NCBI GenBank assembly: GCA_049322335.1
Contig: JBMORL010000092.1
Span: 20,352-84,351, forward strand
Source of the DNA: JBMORL01 sp049322335
Lineage (GTDB): Bacteria; Bacteroidota; Bacteroidia; Flavobacteriales_D; UBA2798
DNA: 64,000 bases
Reading direction: 5' to 3'
Shown: positions 1 through 5,757 of the stretch, in pieces
Layout: each line of letters starts with the position of its first letter
Numbering within the stretch: the first letter of the stretch is position 1
Notes under the pieces: generated by a model
Told to the model about the DNA's origin: nothing
What the model saw: the letters and a program-made list of their open reading frames with translations, nothing else
The model's database searches: none
Position numbers and translations under genes: made by a program

Positions 1-425
1 ATGTGCTGAAAGTGGTCTTTGCTATACTTCGTAATCCGGTGAATGATTTTTAATTTATCACTCAAGGCAGAAAGACAACAGGAAATAAAAACGGTATAAC
101 AGTCGCAGTCTCCTTTTTTATCGTAGATCAATCGCCTGGGCGAGCGCACTTGTTCTTTTCCGTCTGCATCTTTTTCGTAGGCGATATGGTCTTTTACAAA
201 ATGCCAGAGTTTTTTACAAGCAGCTTCGTAAGGGATGTGCTTCAACTCACGGTCAGCGAACTGCTTTACCTGCCACCTTGTTTTTGCCACGACTTTAGGA
301 ATGAACTTTACCGTGTCGGCAACATTGGCATTGCGTTTTACAGTTTGTTCCTTTCCACCGGCCATAGGAAACAAATGCACATAAGGGCGCAGGCTTTTGG
401 TGATATGTCCTTTTTCAGCTTCCAA
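1..425 (-). CDS. Transglutaminase-like cysteine protease-fold protein, C-terminus cut by window edge
   Basis: An open frame on the minus strand runs to base 1 without a stop, so the 3' end lies outside the window. The visible ~140 residues contain KKGDCDCYTVF, the usual surroundings of the catalytic Cys in the transglutaminase-like superfamily. About 30 residues later comes RITKYSKDHFQH, which fits the catalytic His strand. No Asp partner is visible before the cut. The first in-frame initiator is TTG at 425, overlapping the end of the LEA-type gene by 11 bp; an ATG at 365 is the alternative, and the real start is unsure. It reads in the same direction as the two membrane genes upstream and is probably co-transcribed with them. 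The fold call rests on the motif only; whether it is a protease, crosslinker or structural protein cannot be told. Confidence 0.6.
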   Translation of the reverse strand, partial: MEAEKGHITKSLRPYVHLFPMAGGKEQTVKRNANVADTVKFIPKVVAKTRWQVKQFADRELKHIPYEAACKKLWHFVKDHIAYEKDADGKEQVRSPRRLIYDKKGDCDCYTVFISCCLSALSDKLKIIHRITKYSKDHFQH

Positions 426-912
426 CAGTGGGTGTTTTTAAGGTGAACTCCTGCGTGTCTTCGTAAGGAAATTTTTTCCAGCCGAGGTTAACAGTGGTGA
501 GTGTGCGCACACCAAGTTTTACTTCCGTTCCCTGCTGAAAAGCCGTGAGCAGTTCTCCTCCCAGTGAAAAAACTCCCAGTAGTGGAATTTGTATCATTAT
601 CCCGGTTACTTCTGCTTCACCGTACGCGGGAATCAGGATGTCTTTGTCCGTTGCCTGAGAAGAACCGATAACCGCGTCTTTGTACAGGAGTTTTACAAAC
701 GGAAATTTTATTTTCAGTTTCGTGCGCGTTGGATTTTTCAGCCGCACATCCACACGAAGAAAAATCCCGTTGACAGCAACTTTGTGCAGTGAAACGGTGG
801 GCTGTACCACTAATTCATCTGCCAGCCGGTTTAACCGGAGTACGTAAGCTACGCCACCGCCAATGGCTGCCACCACTCCTGTTCCCACCAGTATTTTTGT
901 CCATTTACCCAT
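415..912 (-). CDS. Membrane-anchored LEA type 2-like (WHy-fold) protein
   Basis: A 165-residue protein begins with a short basic segment and one hydrophobic helix (about residues 7-25, glycine/alanine rich), an anchor or uncleaved signal. The rest is beta-rich, with the alternation typical of LEA-14/WHy domains: VDVRLKNPTRTKLKIKFPFV gives the 'NP-x-x-x-x-l-k-i' pattern of that fold, and an IPAYGEAEV segment follows. Such domains are small Ig-like folds of unclear biochemical role. It starts 3 bp after the small membrane gene upstream and overlaps the transglutaminase-like gene downstream, so the three probably form one transcript. The fold assignment is by pattern only. Confidence 0.6.
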   Translation of the reverse strand: MGKWTKILVGTGVVAAIGGGVAYVLRLNRLADELVVQPTVSLHKVAVNGIFLRVDVRLKNPTRTKLKIKFPFVKLLYKDAVIGSSQATDKDILIPAYGEAEVTGIMIQIPLLGVFSLGGELLTAFQQGTEVKLGVRTLTTVNLGWKKFPYEDTQEFTLKTPTVGS

Positions 913-915
913 CTT

Positions 916-1098
916 TTATTTTCCTTTCTTTTTTTTGTTGAGATAATCTCCCGCCATTTTAAAACCCATCCATATCGCTCCGCCTATGATCGCTTTTAAG
1001 GCGTAATCCAAAAGCCCGGAGTAATCAAGGTTGGCAAACAGGATGGTTCCTGTAAGAAAAAGCTGGCTACCGCTGTCGTTTGTTTTTTGTGTTTCCAT
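916..1098 (-). CDS. Small membrane protein
   Basis: A 60-residue protein with a polar N-terminus, two hydrophobic stretches (about residues 12-25 and 31-48, the second containing GGAIWMGFKMAG) and a strongly basic KKKKGK tail. It ends 3 bp before the LEA-type gene and starts just downstream of a 14-bp hairpin. Small amphipathic or membrane proteins in a row are common in phage-like and conjugative elements, but this one has no recognisable family. Function unknown. Confidence 0.55.
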   Translation of the reverse strand: METQKTNDSGSQLFLTGTILFANLDYSGLLDYALKAIIGGAIWMGFKMAGDYLNKKKKGK

Positions 1099-1113
1099 TT
1101 TTCTTTTTTATTA

Positions 1114-1146
1114 TCCTGAAGCGATACGCAAGTATCTGCTTCAGGA
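1114..1146. promoter_or_regulatory. Strong 14-bp leader hairpin with GCAA tetraloop
   Basis: The arms TCCTGAAGC+GATAC and GTATC+GCTTCAGGA pair perfectly except for one bulged T, closed by a GCAA loop as read on the plus strand. It ends about 15 nt before the ATG of the small membrane gene at 1098. It may be a transcript-stability or attenuation structure; there is no clean U-tract directly after it in either direction. Confidence 0.55.
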
Positions 1147-1172
1147 GAGTGTTTTCATTGTGTCCTTTTCGT

Positions 1173-1372
1173 GAAACAAAGATTTAGCAAAGGTTTCGAC
1201 ATGCTTTCCGGTTTTTTCTTTGTGTTTGTTTCCGCTTGAACTGATTGCCACCAATTTTTTTGCAGCTCTTTTTTTCTGCCTTCATCCTGTTTCGTGCAGG
1301 GAGTATATCCCCATCACGAAACAAAGATTTGGCAAAGGTTTTGACATGCTTTCCGGTTTTTCTTTTGTGTTT
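1173..1372. repeat. Pair of 55-bp direct repeats (1173-1227 and 1318-1372)
   Basis: The two copies match at 51 of 55 positions, both starting GAAACAAAGATTT and containing GACATGCTTTCCGG. They lie in the 302-bp gap between the small LRPY gene (1401-1610) and the small membrane gene (916-1098). Both have the same orientation, so they look like a duplicated leader or promoter segment. Apart from these repeats and the hairpin at 1114-1146, nothing is visible in the gap. Confidence 0.75.
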
Positions 1373-1400
1373 TCACTTGGATGAATCAACTTCTTTCAAT

Positions 1401-1610
1401 TTATTCAAGCGTCAGTTTTTTGGGTGTGCCGATTTTTTTCAGAATCAACTCCACCTGGTTTACCGTCAGGTATTTTCCCCTGACAGGCCCCAGTTCCTCC
1501 TGAAAACTTTTGATGAGATTATTAAAAACGTGGAGGGATACTCCGTAGAGGTTGCGCATTTCCTTCATGGTATAAGGGCGCAGATCGAGGGTTTGTTTTA
1601 TGTTTTCCAT
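1401..1610 (-). CDS. Small LRPY-family putative helix-turn-helix protein (copy 1)
   Basis: A 69-residue protein with the pattern LRPY-x6-YGVS-x3-F-x-x-L-x12-G...T-x-x-Q-V-x3-L-x-x-[IL]-G-x-P. The same pattern is found in the genes at 2733-2948 and 2984-3184. The central part (MRNLYGVSLHVFNNLIKSF) reads like a helix-turn-helix of the 'choose, grip, hold' kind. DNA binding is an inference; no experimentally described family is recognised. It starts 7 bp after the stop of the 178-residue gene upstream, so they are probably co-transcribed. Confidence 0.65.
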   Translation of the reverse strand: MENIKQTLDLRPYTMKEMRNLYGVSLHVFNNLIKSFQEELGPVRGKYLTVNQVELILKKIGTPKKLTLE

Positions 1611-1617
1611 AGTAGTT

Positions 1618-2154
1618 TTAGATTAAATGATTTTGAAAAAGAATAGCGTTGTAAAAAACATCCAAACAGTTGTAGGCTTTTAAGTGGTGGAGTTTTTCAC
1701 GGTAGAGTTGAAAAAGGGGTGTGTTGGGTGCAATGGAATATTTGTACACTCCTCTGGCAAGAACGAACAAGGGTTGTGCGTAAGCTCCTACGAGTGTTCT
1801 TTTTTGAAGGAGGTCTTCATACCACTGTTTTGTTTTTGAAAAACCATTTTCAAAATTTTTGTTCAGCCACAGTGCCGGACGCGGCAAGCGGTAACCGGGG
1901 GATTTTTGAACGTACCTTTTGGCAAGCATCACCCTTACGCAAAAACGGGTAAAATTTTTCTCCGGTGAAACGGAAGGATCAAAATGTTCAGTGATAAGAT
2001 ACCGGAAGTTCAACACCTCTTTTTCTGTAAAAGTTTCGTTACGCCATAGCGCGGCATGGACAAAAGCCCAGGCATTGCGGATGGCGTTTTGTTTTTCTTC
2101 GTGGATGTCGCTGCTTTCTCTTAACACCGACATAGTTGGAATTTGTGCTGTCAT
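1618..2154 (-). CDS. Uncharacterised 178-residue protein
   Basis: The protein is soluble-looking, rich in aromatic residues and arginine, with no signal peptide, membrane helix or known motif. A mid-protein segment (FCVRVMLAKRYVQKSPGYRLPRPALWLNK) and a final helix-rich part are the only distinctive parts. It lies between small DNA-binding-like genes in an accessory region, so a role in the element is likely, but no function can be assigned. The start ATG at 2154 is followed by two more in-frame Met codons within ten residues, so the exact start is open. Confidence 0.55.
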   Translation of the reverse strand: MTAQIPTMSVLRESSDIHEEKQNAIRNAWAFVHAALWRNETFTEKEVLNFRYLITEHFDPSVSPEKNFTRFCVRVMLAKRYVQKSPGYRLPRPALWLNKNFENGFSKTKQWYEDLLQKRTLVGAYAQPLFVLARGVYKYSIAPNTPLFQLYREKLHHLKAYNCLDVFYNAILFQNHLI

Positions 2155-2361
2155 TTTTTTGAATTTTTAGTTATTAATTTTTGTTTGACAGGACAAAATT
2201 CCGGCAGCGGGAGGGGATGGTTTCCGGTTTTTTCACGCGGCTTTTTCCCGTTTTTTCTCTTTTAATGCGATTGGTTCCGGTTTTACGTTTTTTTCGTTTT
2301 TTGACGATTTTTCCGTTTTTTACCAATGAAAAAATAACAAACACACTTTTTAATAAGTTCG

Positions 2362-2369
2362 TATATTTG
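2362..2369 (+). promoter_or_regulatory. Bacteroidota -7 promoter box TATATTTG
   Basis: It matches TAnnTTTG exactly and lies 16 nt before the ATG at 2385. It argues that the open frame starting further left (2181) is not the real start, because transcription would begin after it. No clear -33 TTG at the normal distance is seen. Confidence 0.5.
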
Positions 2370-2384
2370 AAAATAAAAACGCTT

Positions 2385-2660
2385 ATGGAAAAAGTAGAAG
2401 GAGAATTTCAAGATTATTCCTCTTATAAAGACAGGGGAATGTTTAAATTAACATGCGATCAGGTAATGAATCCATATACTTGGAAGCCACCTATCCAATG
2501 GTCAGGTAAGGTAAATGGAATAGAAGTAAAATTTGTTCAAACATCAAGATACGCGAACAGTAGAGAATGTTTTGATTTCACTGGATTCCCAAAAGAATTG
2601 GAAAAAGCCATTGATGATATTATTGAAGCGATAGACAAAAAGATGAGAAAAATGGATTGA
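2385..2660 (+). CDS. Uncharacterised 91-residue protein, opposite in direction to its neighbours
   Basis: The acidic protein begins MEKVEGEFQDYSS and ends in a helix rich in K and E. A mid-protein stretch (WSGKVNGIEVKFVQTSRYA) is beta-like. The open frame extends upstream to 2181, but that part is phenylalanine-rich low-complexity translation of a T-rich leader, and the -7 box at 2362 lies inside it, so the start at 2385 is preferred. A bidirectional terminator follows at 2697. No family is recognised. It is the only rightward gene in the first 5 kb. Confidence 0.55.
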   Translation: MEKVEGEFQDYSSYKDRGMFKLTCDQVMNPYTWKPPIQWSGKVNGIEVKFVQTSRYANSRECFDFTGFPKELEKAIDDIIEAIDKKMRKMD

Positions 2661-2696
2661 CAATCCCCACAATAAAAAAACATTTATTTGAGTATT

Positions 2697-2724
2697 AAAA
2701 AGACCGTCATTGGCAGGTCTTTTT
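2697..2724. terminator. Bidirectional intrinsic terminator
   Basis: Arms AAAAAGACC and GGTCTTTTT flank a 10-nt loop, with A/T tracts on both sides. It sits between the convergent genes ending at 2660 (+) and 2733 (-), so it serves both. Confidence 0.8.
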
Positions 2725-2732
2725 CTTTTTAA

Positions 2733-2948
2733 TTATTCTTCTGCGGATATATGGTGTGGAATACCCAGTCTTTGCACGATGATTTTTACCTGTTTAATGG
2801 TTAAAAGCGTTCCGTCAATTTCTCCGATCTCTTCTTTATTGTTTTTGATGACTTTGTTTAAATGATATTTTGATACTTTCAGTTTTGTGTACAATTCTTT
2901 TTTGATGTACGGCCTTAATTCAAAGGTTTGTTTTTGATTCGATTCCAT
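2733..2948 (-). CDS. Small LRPY-family putative helix-turn-helix protein (copy 2)
   Basis: A 71-residue lysine-rich paralogue of the genes at 1401 and 2984. It keeps ELRPY near residue 11, then KELYTKLKVSKYHLNKVIK, a conserved glycine, LLTIKQVKIIVQRLGIP and a short tail. It starts 35 bp after copy 3 ends and probably shares its transcript. Sequence divergence between the copies is high, so the duplication is old or the copies were acquired separately. DNA binding is inferred from the shape only. Confidence 0.65.
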   Translation of the reverse strand: MESNQKQTFELRPYIKKELYTKLKVSKYHLNKVIKNNKEEIGEIDGTLLTIKQVKIIVQRLGIPHHISAEE

Positions 2949-2983
2949 AATGAGATACTATTTTTAAATTCATAATTCCGTTC

Positions 2984-3184
2984 TTATGCTTCAGGTGTGT
3001 CCAGCAGTTCAATGATTTTTTTAACCTGATTGGTAGTATAAATCTGCCCGATGGGTGCGCCAATTTTGTGGCGTAGTTTTTTTAACCATGTGTGCATAGT
3101 GCGCGGGGTGCGCTTGTAGATTTTTGCCAGTTCCGTTGCATTGTACGGTCTGAGTTCGATGTTCTTCTTTACGGTTGTTGTCAT
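2984..3184 (-). CDS. Small LRPY-family putative helix-turn-helix protein (copy 3)
   Basis: A 66-residue basic protein with IELRPYNATELAKIYKRTPR and then TTNQVKKIIELLDTP. The segment ELAKIYKRTPRTMHTWLKKL is the clearest helix-turn-helix of the three copies: a threonine/arginine turn followed by a TMHTWLKK recognition-like helix. It lies 35 bp downstream of the ImmA-type regulator gene and in the same direction, which suggests co-regulation. Confidence 0.68.
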   Translation of the reverse strand: MTTTVKKNIELRPYNATELAKIYKRTPRTMHTWLKKLRHKIGAPIGQIYTTNQVKKIIELLDTPEA

Positions 3185-3219
3185 AGCGTAGCGTTTTTAG
3201 TTAGTACTTATCTGTCGGC

Positions 3220-4242
3220 TTAATTGTATCGTTGTGTGAACTCTTCTTCTGTCAGGTTGAAAAAAGAAGCCATTTCCTTTATGGTCATTCTTTTTTTTTG
3301 TTTAAACTCTGTAATCAATGCGCGTAACAAAACCGGTTTTTCTCTTGGAATATCCAGTTCCACCGGTTCGCGCCTGCGTATTTTTAATTGATTAAACTGT
3401 TGTTCGATGTATCTTTTCTGGTTATCGGTAATTATTTGTAGATCGTGCGCCCGGTAAAGGAGCGAGATCATGGAAACTTTCCATTTCTTTTTGAGTTTTG
3501 CCAATACCGGGACGGTAATCCCTTCTTCAAAGTCTTTTCTTATTTCCTTTTCCGGCATCAAAAACTCTGCGGCAAATACATTAGCTTCATGGCTAACGTC
3601 ACGGTCAAAAGAATTTCCGGTAGTGTGCATCACCAAATGTCCCAACTGGTAAGCCAGTGTAAACCGCTGCCGGTCTCCCTGTGAAAGGCTATTGATAAAA
3701 ACAATGGAATGACCGTCTTTGGTCAACACACTTTTTCCATCCACCCGTTCAGTGGGATAATCAAAAGTGACTACTGTTATACCGTGTTTTTCCAAAAGGG
3801 CCGTCATATTCTCCACCGGGCCTTTGGCAATACGCCATGAACGTTTTAATTCCTGCGCTGCTTCTTCCGGCTCTTTTAGAAATGCAGGTAATCGTGTAGC
3901 CTGAACATTAAATTGGTCAAATAGTTTTTCTATACCGAGCCGGTACATATTTATCGTGGCTTCAATTACATTCAGATCTTTTGCTGACACATTTTCGCGC
4001 TTGCGGTAATTTAATAAAGAGGGAAGAATTTCACCGGGCTGATAAAAAAAGGAAGCGGGTAAATTAAATTTCTTTTCCATTTTTTGCATCAGCTCCTCAT
4101 TTACCGCCTGCGCATCACGCTCCAGTTTATTTACATACGAGGGAGAGATACAAAGCAGTTCTGCCGCCTCGTTTAACGTTAGCCCTCTTAATTCGCGGGC
4201 GAGCAGGAGCATTTGCGGGTTTATTTTTCTTTCGTGGAGCAT
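3220..4242 (-). CDS. XRE-family regulator fused to ImmA/IrrE-type peptidase domain with altered HExxH
   Basis: Residues ~8-62 form a Cro/CI-type helix-turn-helix (LNEAAELLCISPSYVNKLER). Residues ~150-250 are an ImmA/IrrE (DUF955) domain ending in the family signature HEANVFAAEFLMP. Proteins of this kind sense stress and cleave or control a phage or element repressor. The zinc-binding HExxH motif appears here as YQLGH: the first His is Tyr and the catalytic Glu is Gln, so the domain may be inactive and act only as a sensor or scaffold. The open frame extends to a TTG at 4299, but a consensus promoter overlaps that segment, so ATG 4242 (or 4257) is chosen. The C-terminal ~80 residues carry a second helix-rich segment. 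Likely the control gene of region 1. Confidence 0.8.
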   Translation of the reverse strand: MLHERKINPQMLLLARELRGLTLNEAAELLCISPSYVNKLERDAQAVNEELMQKMEKKFNLPASFFYQPGEILPSLLNYRKRENVSAKDLNVIEATINMYRLGIEKLFDQFNVQATRLPAFLKEPEEAAQELKRSWRIAKGPVENMTALLEKHGITVVTFDYPTERVDGKSVLTKDGHSIVFINSLSQGDRQRFTLAYQLGHLVMHTTGNSFDRDVSHEANVFAAEFLMPEKEIRKDFEEGITVPVLAKLKKKWKVSMISLLYRAHDLQIITDNQKRYIEQQFNQLKIRRREPVELDIPREKPVLLRALITEFKQKKRMTIKEMASFFNLTEEEFTQRYN

Positions 4243-4269
4243 CGTTGTTATTAACATTCGTTTGTTGAA

Positions 4270-4299
4270 CAAATGTATAATCGTTTTTGTAATATTCAA
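4270..4299 (-). promoter_or_regulatory. Consensus Bacteroidota promoter for the ImmA-type gene
   Basis: On the minus strand, TTG (4299-4297) is followed by exactly 19 bases and then TACATTTG (4277-4270), a full match to TTG-N19-TAnnTTTG. Transcription would start near 4264, so the coding start must lie at 4257 or 4242. Confidence 0.75.
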
Positions 4300-4461
4300 T
4301 AATATTTACACTAAAAATTACAATTAATCCTATTTAATTACTGAAAAACAGGGACATAAGTTATTAACAATTCAAAATCGGTTGAAACGATGTGAATTTA
4401 ACAACGGGCTTTAGATGGCCTGAACAAAGGATTTCATTTTCAGGAATTTTAATGAATGAGG

Positions 4462-5073
4462 CTATACGTCAAACCCGGAAAGGAGGTAATTCAATAGTTC
4501 GGGGCGGACAGAAATCCGTGTCTTTTTAAAATCTTTTTTGGTGATTTTGCCCAGTACTGGCTGAATCTCCCGGAGCAGAAATATAGCTTTGGAATCTACA
4601 CGGAGCAGCTCTTTTACCGCATCGTAAGGAGATAACAAGTGAAAATATTCCTTATCCCTGCTAAGAAGTTTTTCTACATACCCGGCATCATCATGTATGA
4701 ACGTATACAGCACATCTGCGAAATACAAAGCAGCCCCGGTTTGTAATACGTTGGGGGAAGTTTTCCCGTCATAGCACAACACATGAAAGAGATATTGGCC
4801 TAAAACAAAAACCGTTGGCTCACTAATTTGTAACACGCTCATCGGTATCTGGATGCGAACCCTCATGTTATTGTCTTCGTCAATCAATGGTAAAAGCCCA
4901 GGGAAGGTATCACATGCCTCTATACCGTCATACTCAAAAATATTTACCCGCTTTCCATAGAGTTTTTCCGCTTTTTCCAATAACATGAACGAATATTCCG
5001 AAAGACTTTTTACAATCATGCTGTTGCGGGAATAAATGTGTTTTGAATATTCTTCAGGATAATCGGTTTTCAT
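4462..5073 (-). CDS. Uncharacterised 203-residue protein beside the palindrome cluster
   Basis: ATG 5073 (MKTDYPEEYSKH) is preferred over the longer open frame to 5238, whose extra 55 residues are basic and aromatic, unlike a protein start, and overlap the divergent small gene and its operator. The body is helix-rich, with a conserved-looking core (LPLIDEDNNMRVRIQIPMSV) and no membrane helix. No motif is recognised. Its promoter region holds the palindrome TACGTA-N4-TACGTA at 5136, so it is probably regulated by a repressor. It could be a regulator or an immunity-type protein, but nothing proves that. Confidence 0.55.
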   Translation of the reverse strand: MKTDYPEEYSKHIYSRNSMIVKSLSEYSFMLLEKAEKLYGKRVNIFEYDGIEACDTFPGLLPLIDEDNNMRVRIQIPMSVLQISEPTVFVLGQYLFHVLCYDGKTSPNVLQTGAALYFADVLYTFIHDDAGYVEKLLSRDKEYFHLLSPYDAVKELLRVDSKAIFLLREIQPVLGKITKKDFKKTRISVRPELLNYLLSGFDV

Positions 5074-5135
5074 GGATAAACATTTTTTGTTTTGAAAAAA
5101 ATCGCAAGTACAGGGCCATATTTTGAAAAAGACCA

Positions 5136-5151
5136 TACGTAATTTTACGTA
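5136..5151. promoter_or_regulatory. Palindromic operator candidate TACGTA-N4-TACGTA (copy 1)
   Basis: The spacing and arms are the same as at 5478-5493. It lies between a leftward promoter-like box (minus strand TACTTGCG, near 5111-5104) and a rightward one (TACCTTGC, 5175-5182), as expected for a shared operator of divergent genes. Confidence 0.55.
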
Positions 5152-5208
5152 TTTCCGGGTTCGAAAAATCCGTTTACCTTGCGCCTCGTTCTTAAAAACT
5201 ACTTTTCC

Positions 5209-5373
5209 ATGAATAAAAAACCGCAACCAACAGTTCAAAATAAAGAAGCTACTATTAACGATAAGGAGATAGCTACACCTAACAAGAAAAAAACATTTTT
5301 CAGTGACCGCTATGCCATCTACCTGATCGGGGGCCGTTTTCCTTCCTTTTGCTTTTGGAGACGTAAAAATTGA
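5209..5373 (+). CDS. Putative small protein, 54 residues
   Basis: ATG 5209 begins a polar, lysine- and threonine-rich N-terminus (MNKKPQPTVQNKEATINDK) followed by a short aromatic C-terminus (YAIYLIGGRFPSFCFWRRKN). A promoter-like TACCTTGC lies 27 nt upstream and a hairpin straddles the stop. No family is recognised. It may be a small regulator or a chance frame; the promoter, operator and terminator around it are the main support. Confidence 0.38.
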   Translation: MNKKPQPTVQNKEATINDKEIATPNKKKTFFSDRYAIYLIGGRFPSFCFWRRKN

Positions 5374-5392
5374 TTTTTACGGGGAATTTTTT
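5361..5392 (+). terminator. Hairpin and T-tract at the end of the small gene
   Basis: CGTAAAAAT, a TG spacer and ATTTTTACG form a perfect 9-bp inverted repeat. It is followed by GGGGAATTTTTT, and the stop codon of the 54-residue gene lies inside it. It may alternatively be a relative of the nearby operator palindromes. Confidence 0.45.
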
Positions 5393-5757
5393 CCCGAAAC
5401 GAAATTACAATAAGGCAGAAATAACTTTTCCGTTGTATTCCTAAAAATCGCAAATACCGTAAAAATACGGGGCTGATTACGTATTTTTACGTAGATAAAA
5501 ACAATAAATCTAAATAGTTTAGATTCGTTGTTTCCCTTGTAGCTCAAGGAAAAGAGAAAAATTTACTCATTTTTGATTGTATTGGAGTGCTGATTGGATT
5601 CATAAGGAAATGTGAATAAATATTTCCCACTTTTCAACCAACTTTTTTATTAAATTTCGGGAGAAACTCCCTTAGACGTGTATAAAATTCAAGAATTATG
5701 GTGTTTAACTCTTTGGCAACAAAATTCCTTTCGTTTAATTTTAAATAAATATCCGTT
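5374..5757. other. Intergenic region with further palindromes
   Basis: It holds CCGTA-AAAA-TACGG (5457-5470) and TACGTA-N4-TACGTA (5478-5493, the same layout as 5136-5151). On the minus strand, GTATTTGCGATTTTT (near 5456-5442) closely repeats the GTACTTGCGATTTTT near 5112. A small CTTG/CAAG hairpin sits near 5534-5548. Only weak promoter-like sequence precedes the gene at 5758. No gene is seen. Confidence 0.6.

Noticed and set aside
150..446. 98-codon rightward frame at the left end
   Set aside because: It is the mirror frame of the transglutaminase-like gene, which has the clear motif.
2181..2384. Long N-terminal extension of the 91-residue gene
   Set aside because: The translation is F-rich low complexity and the promoter box lies inside it.
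4462..5238. 258-residue start of the uncharacterised gene
   Set aside because: The extra N-terminus overlaps the divergent small gene and the operator, and its residues do not look like a protein start.
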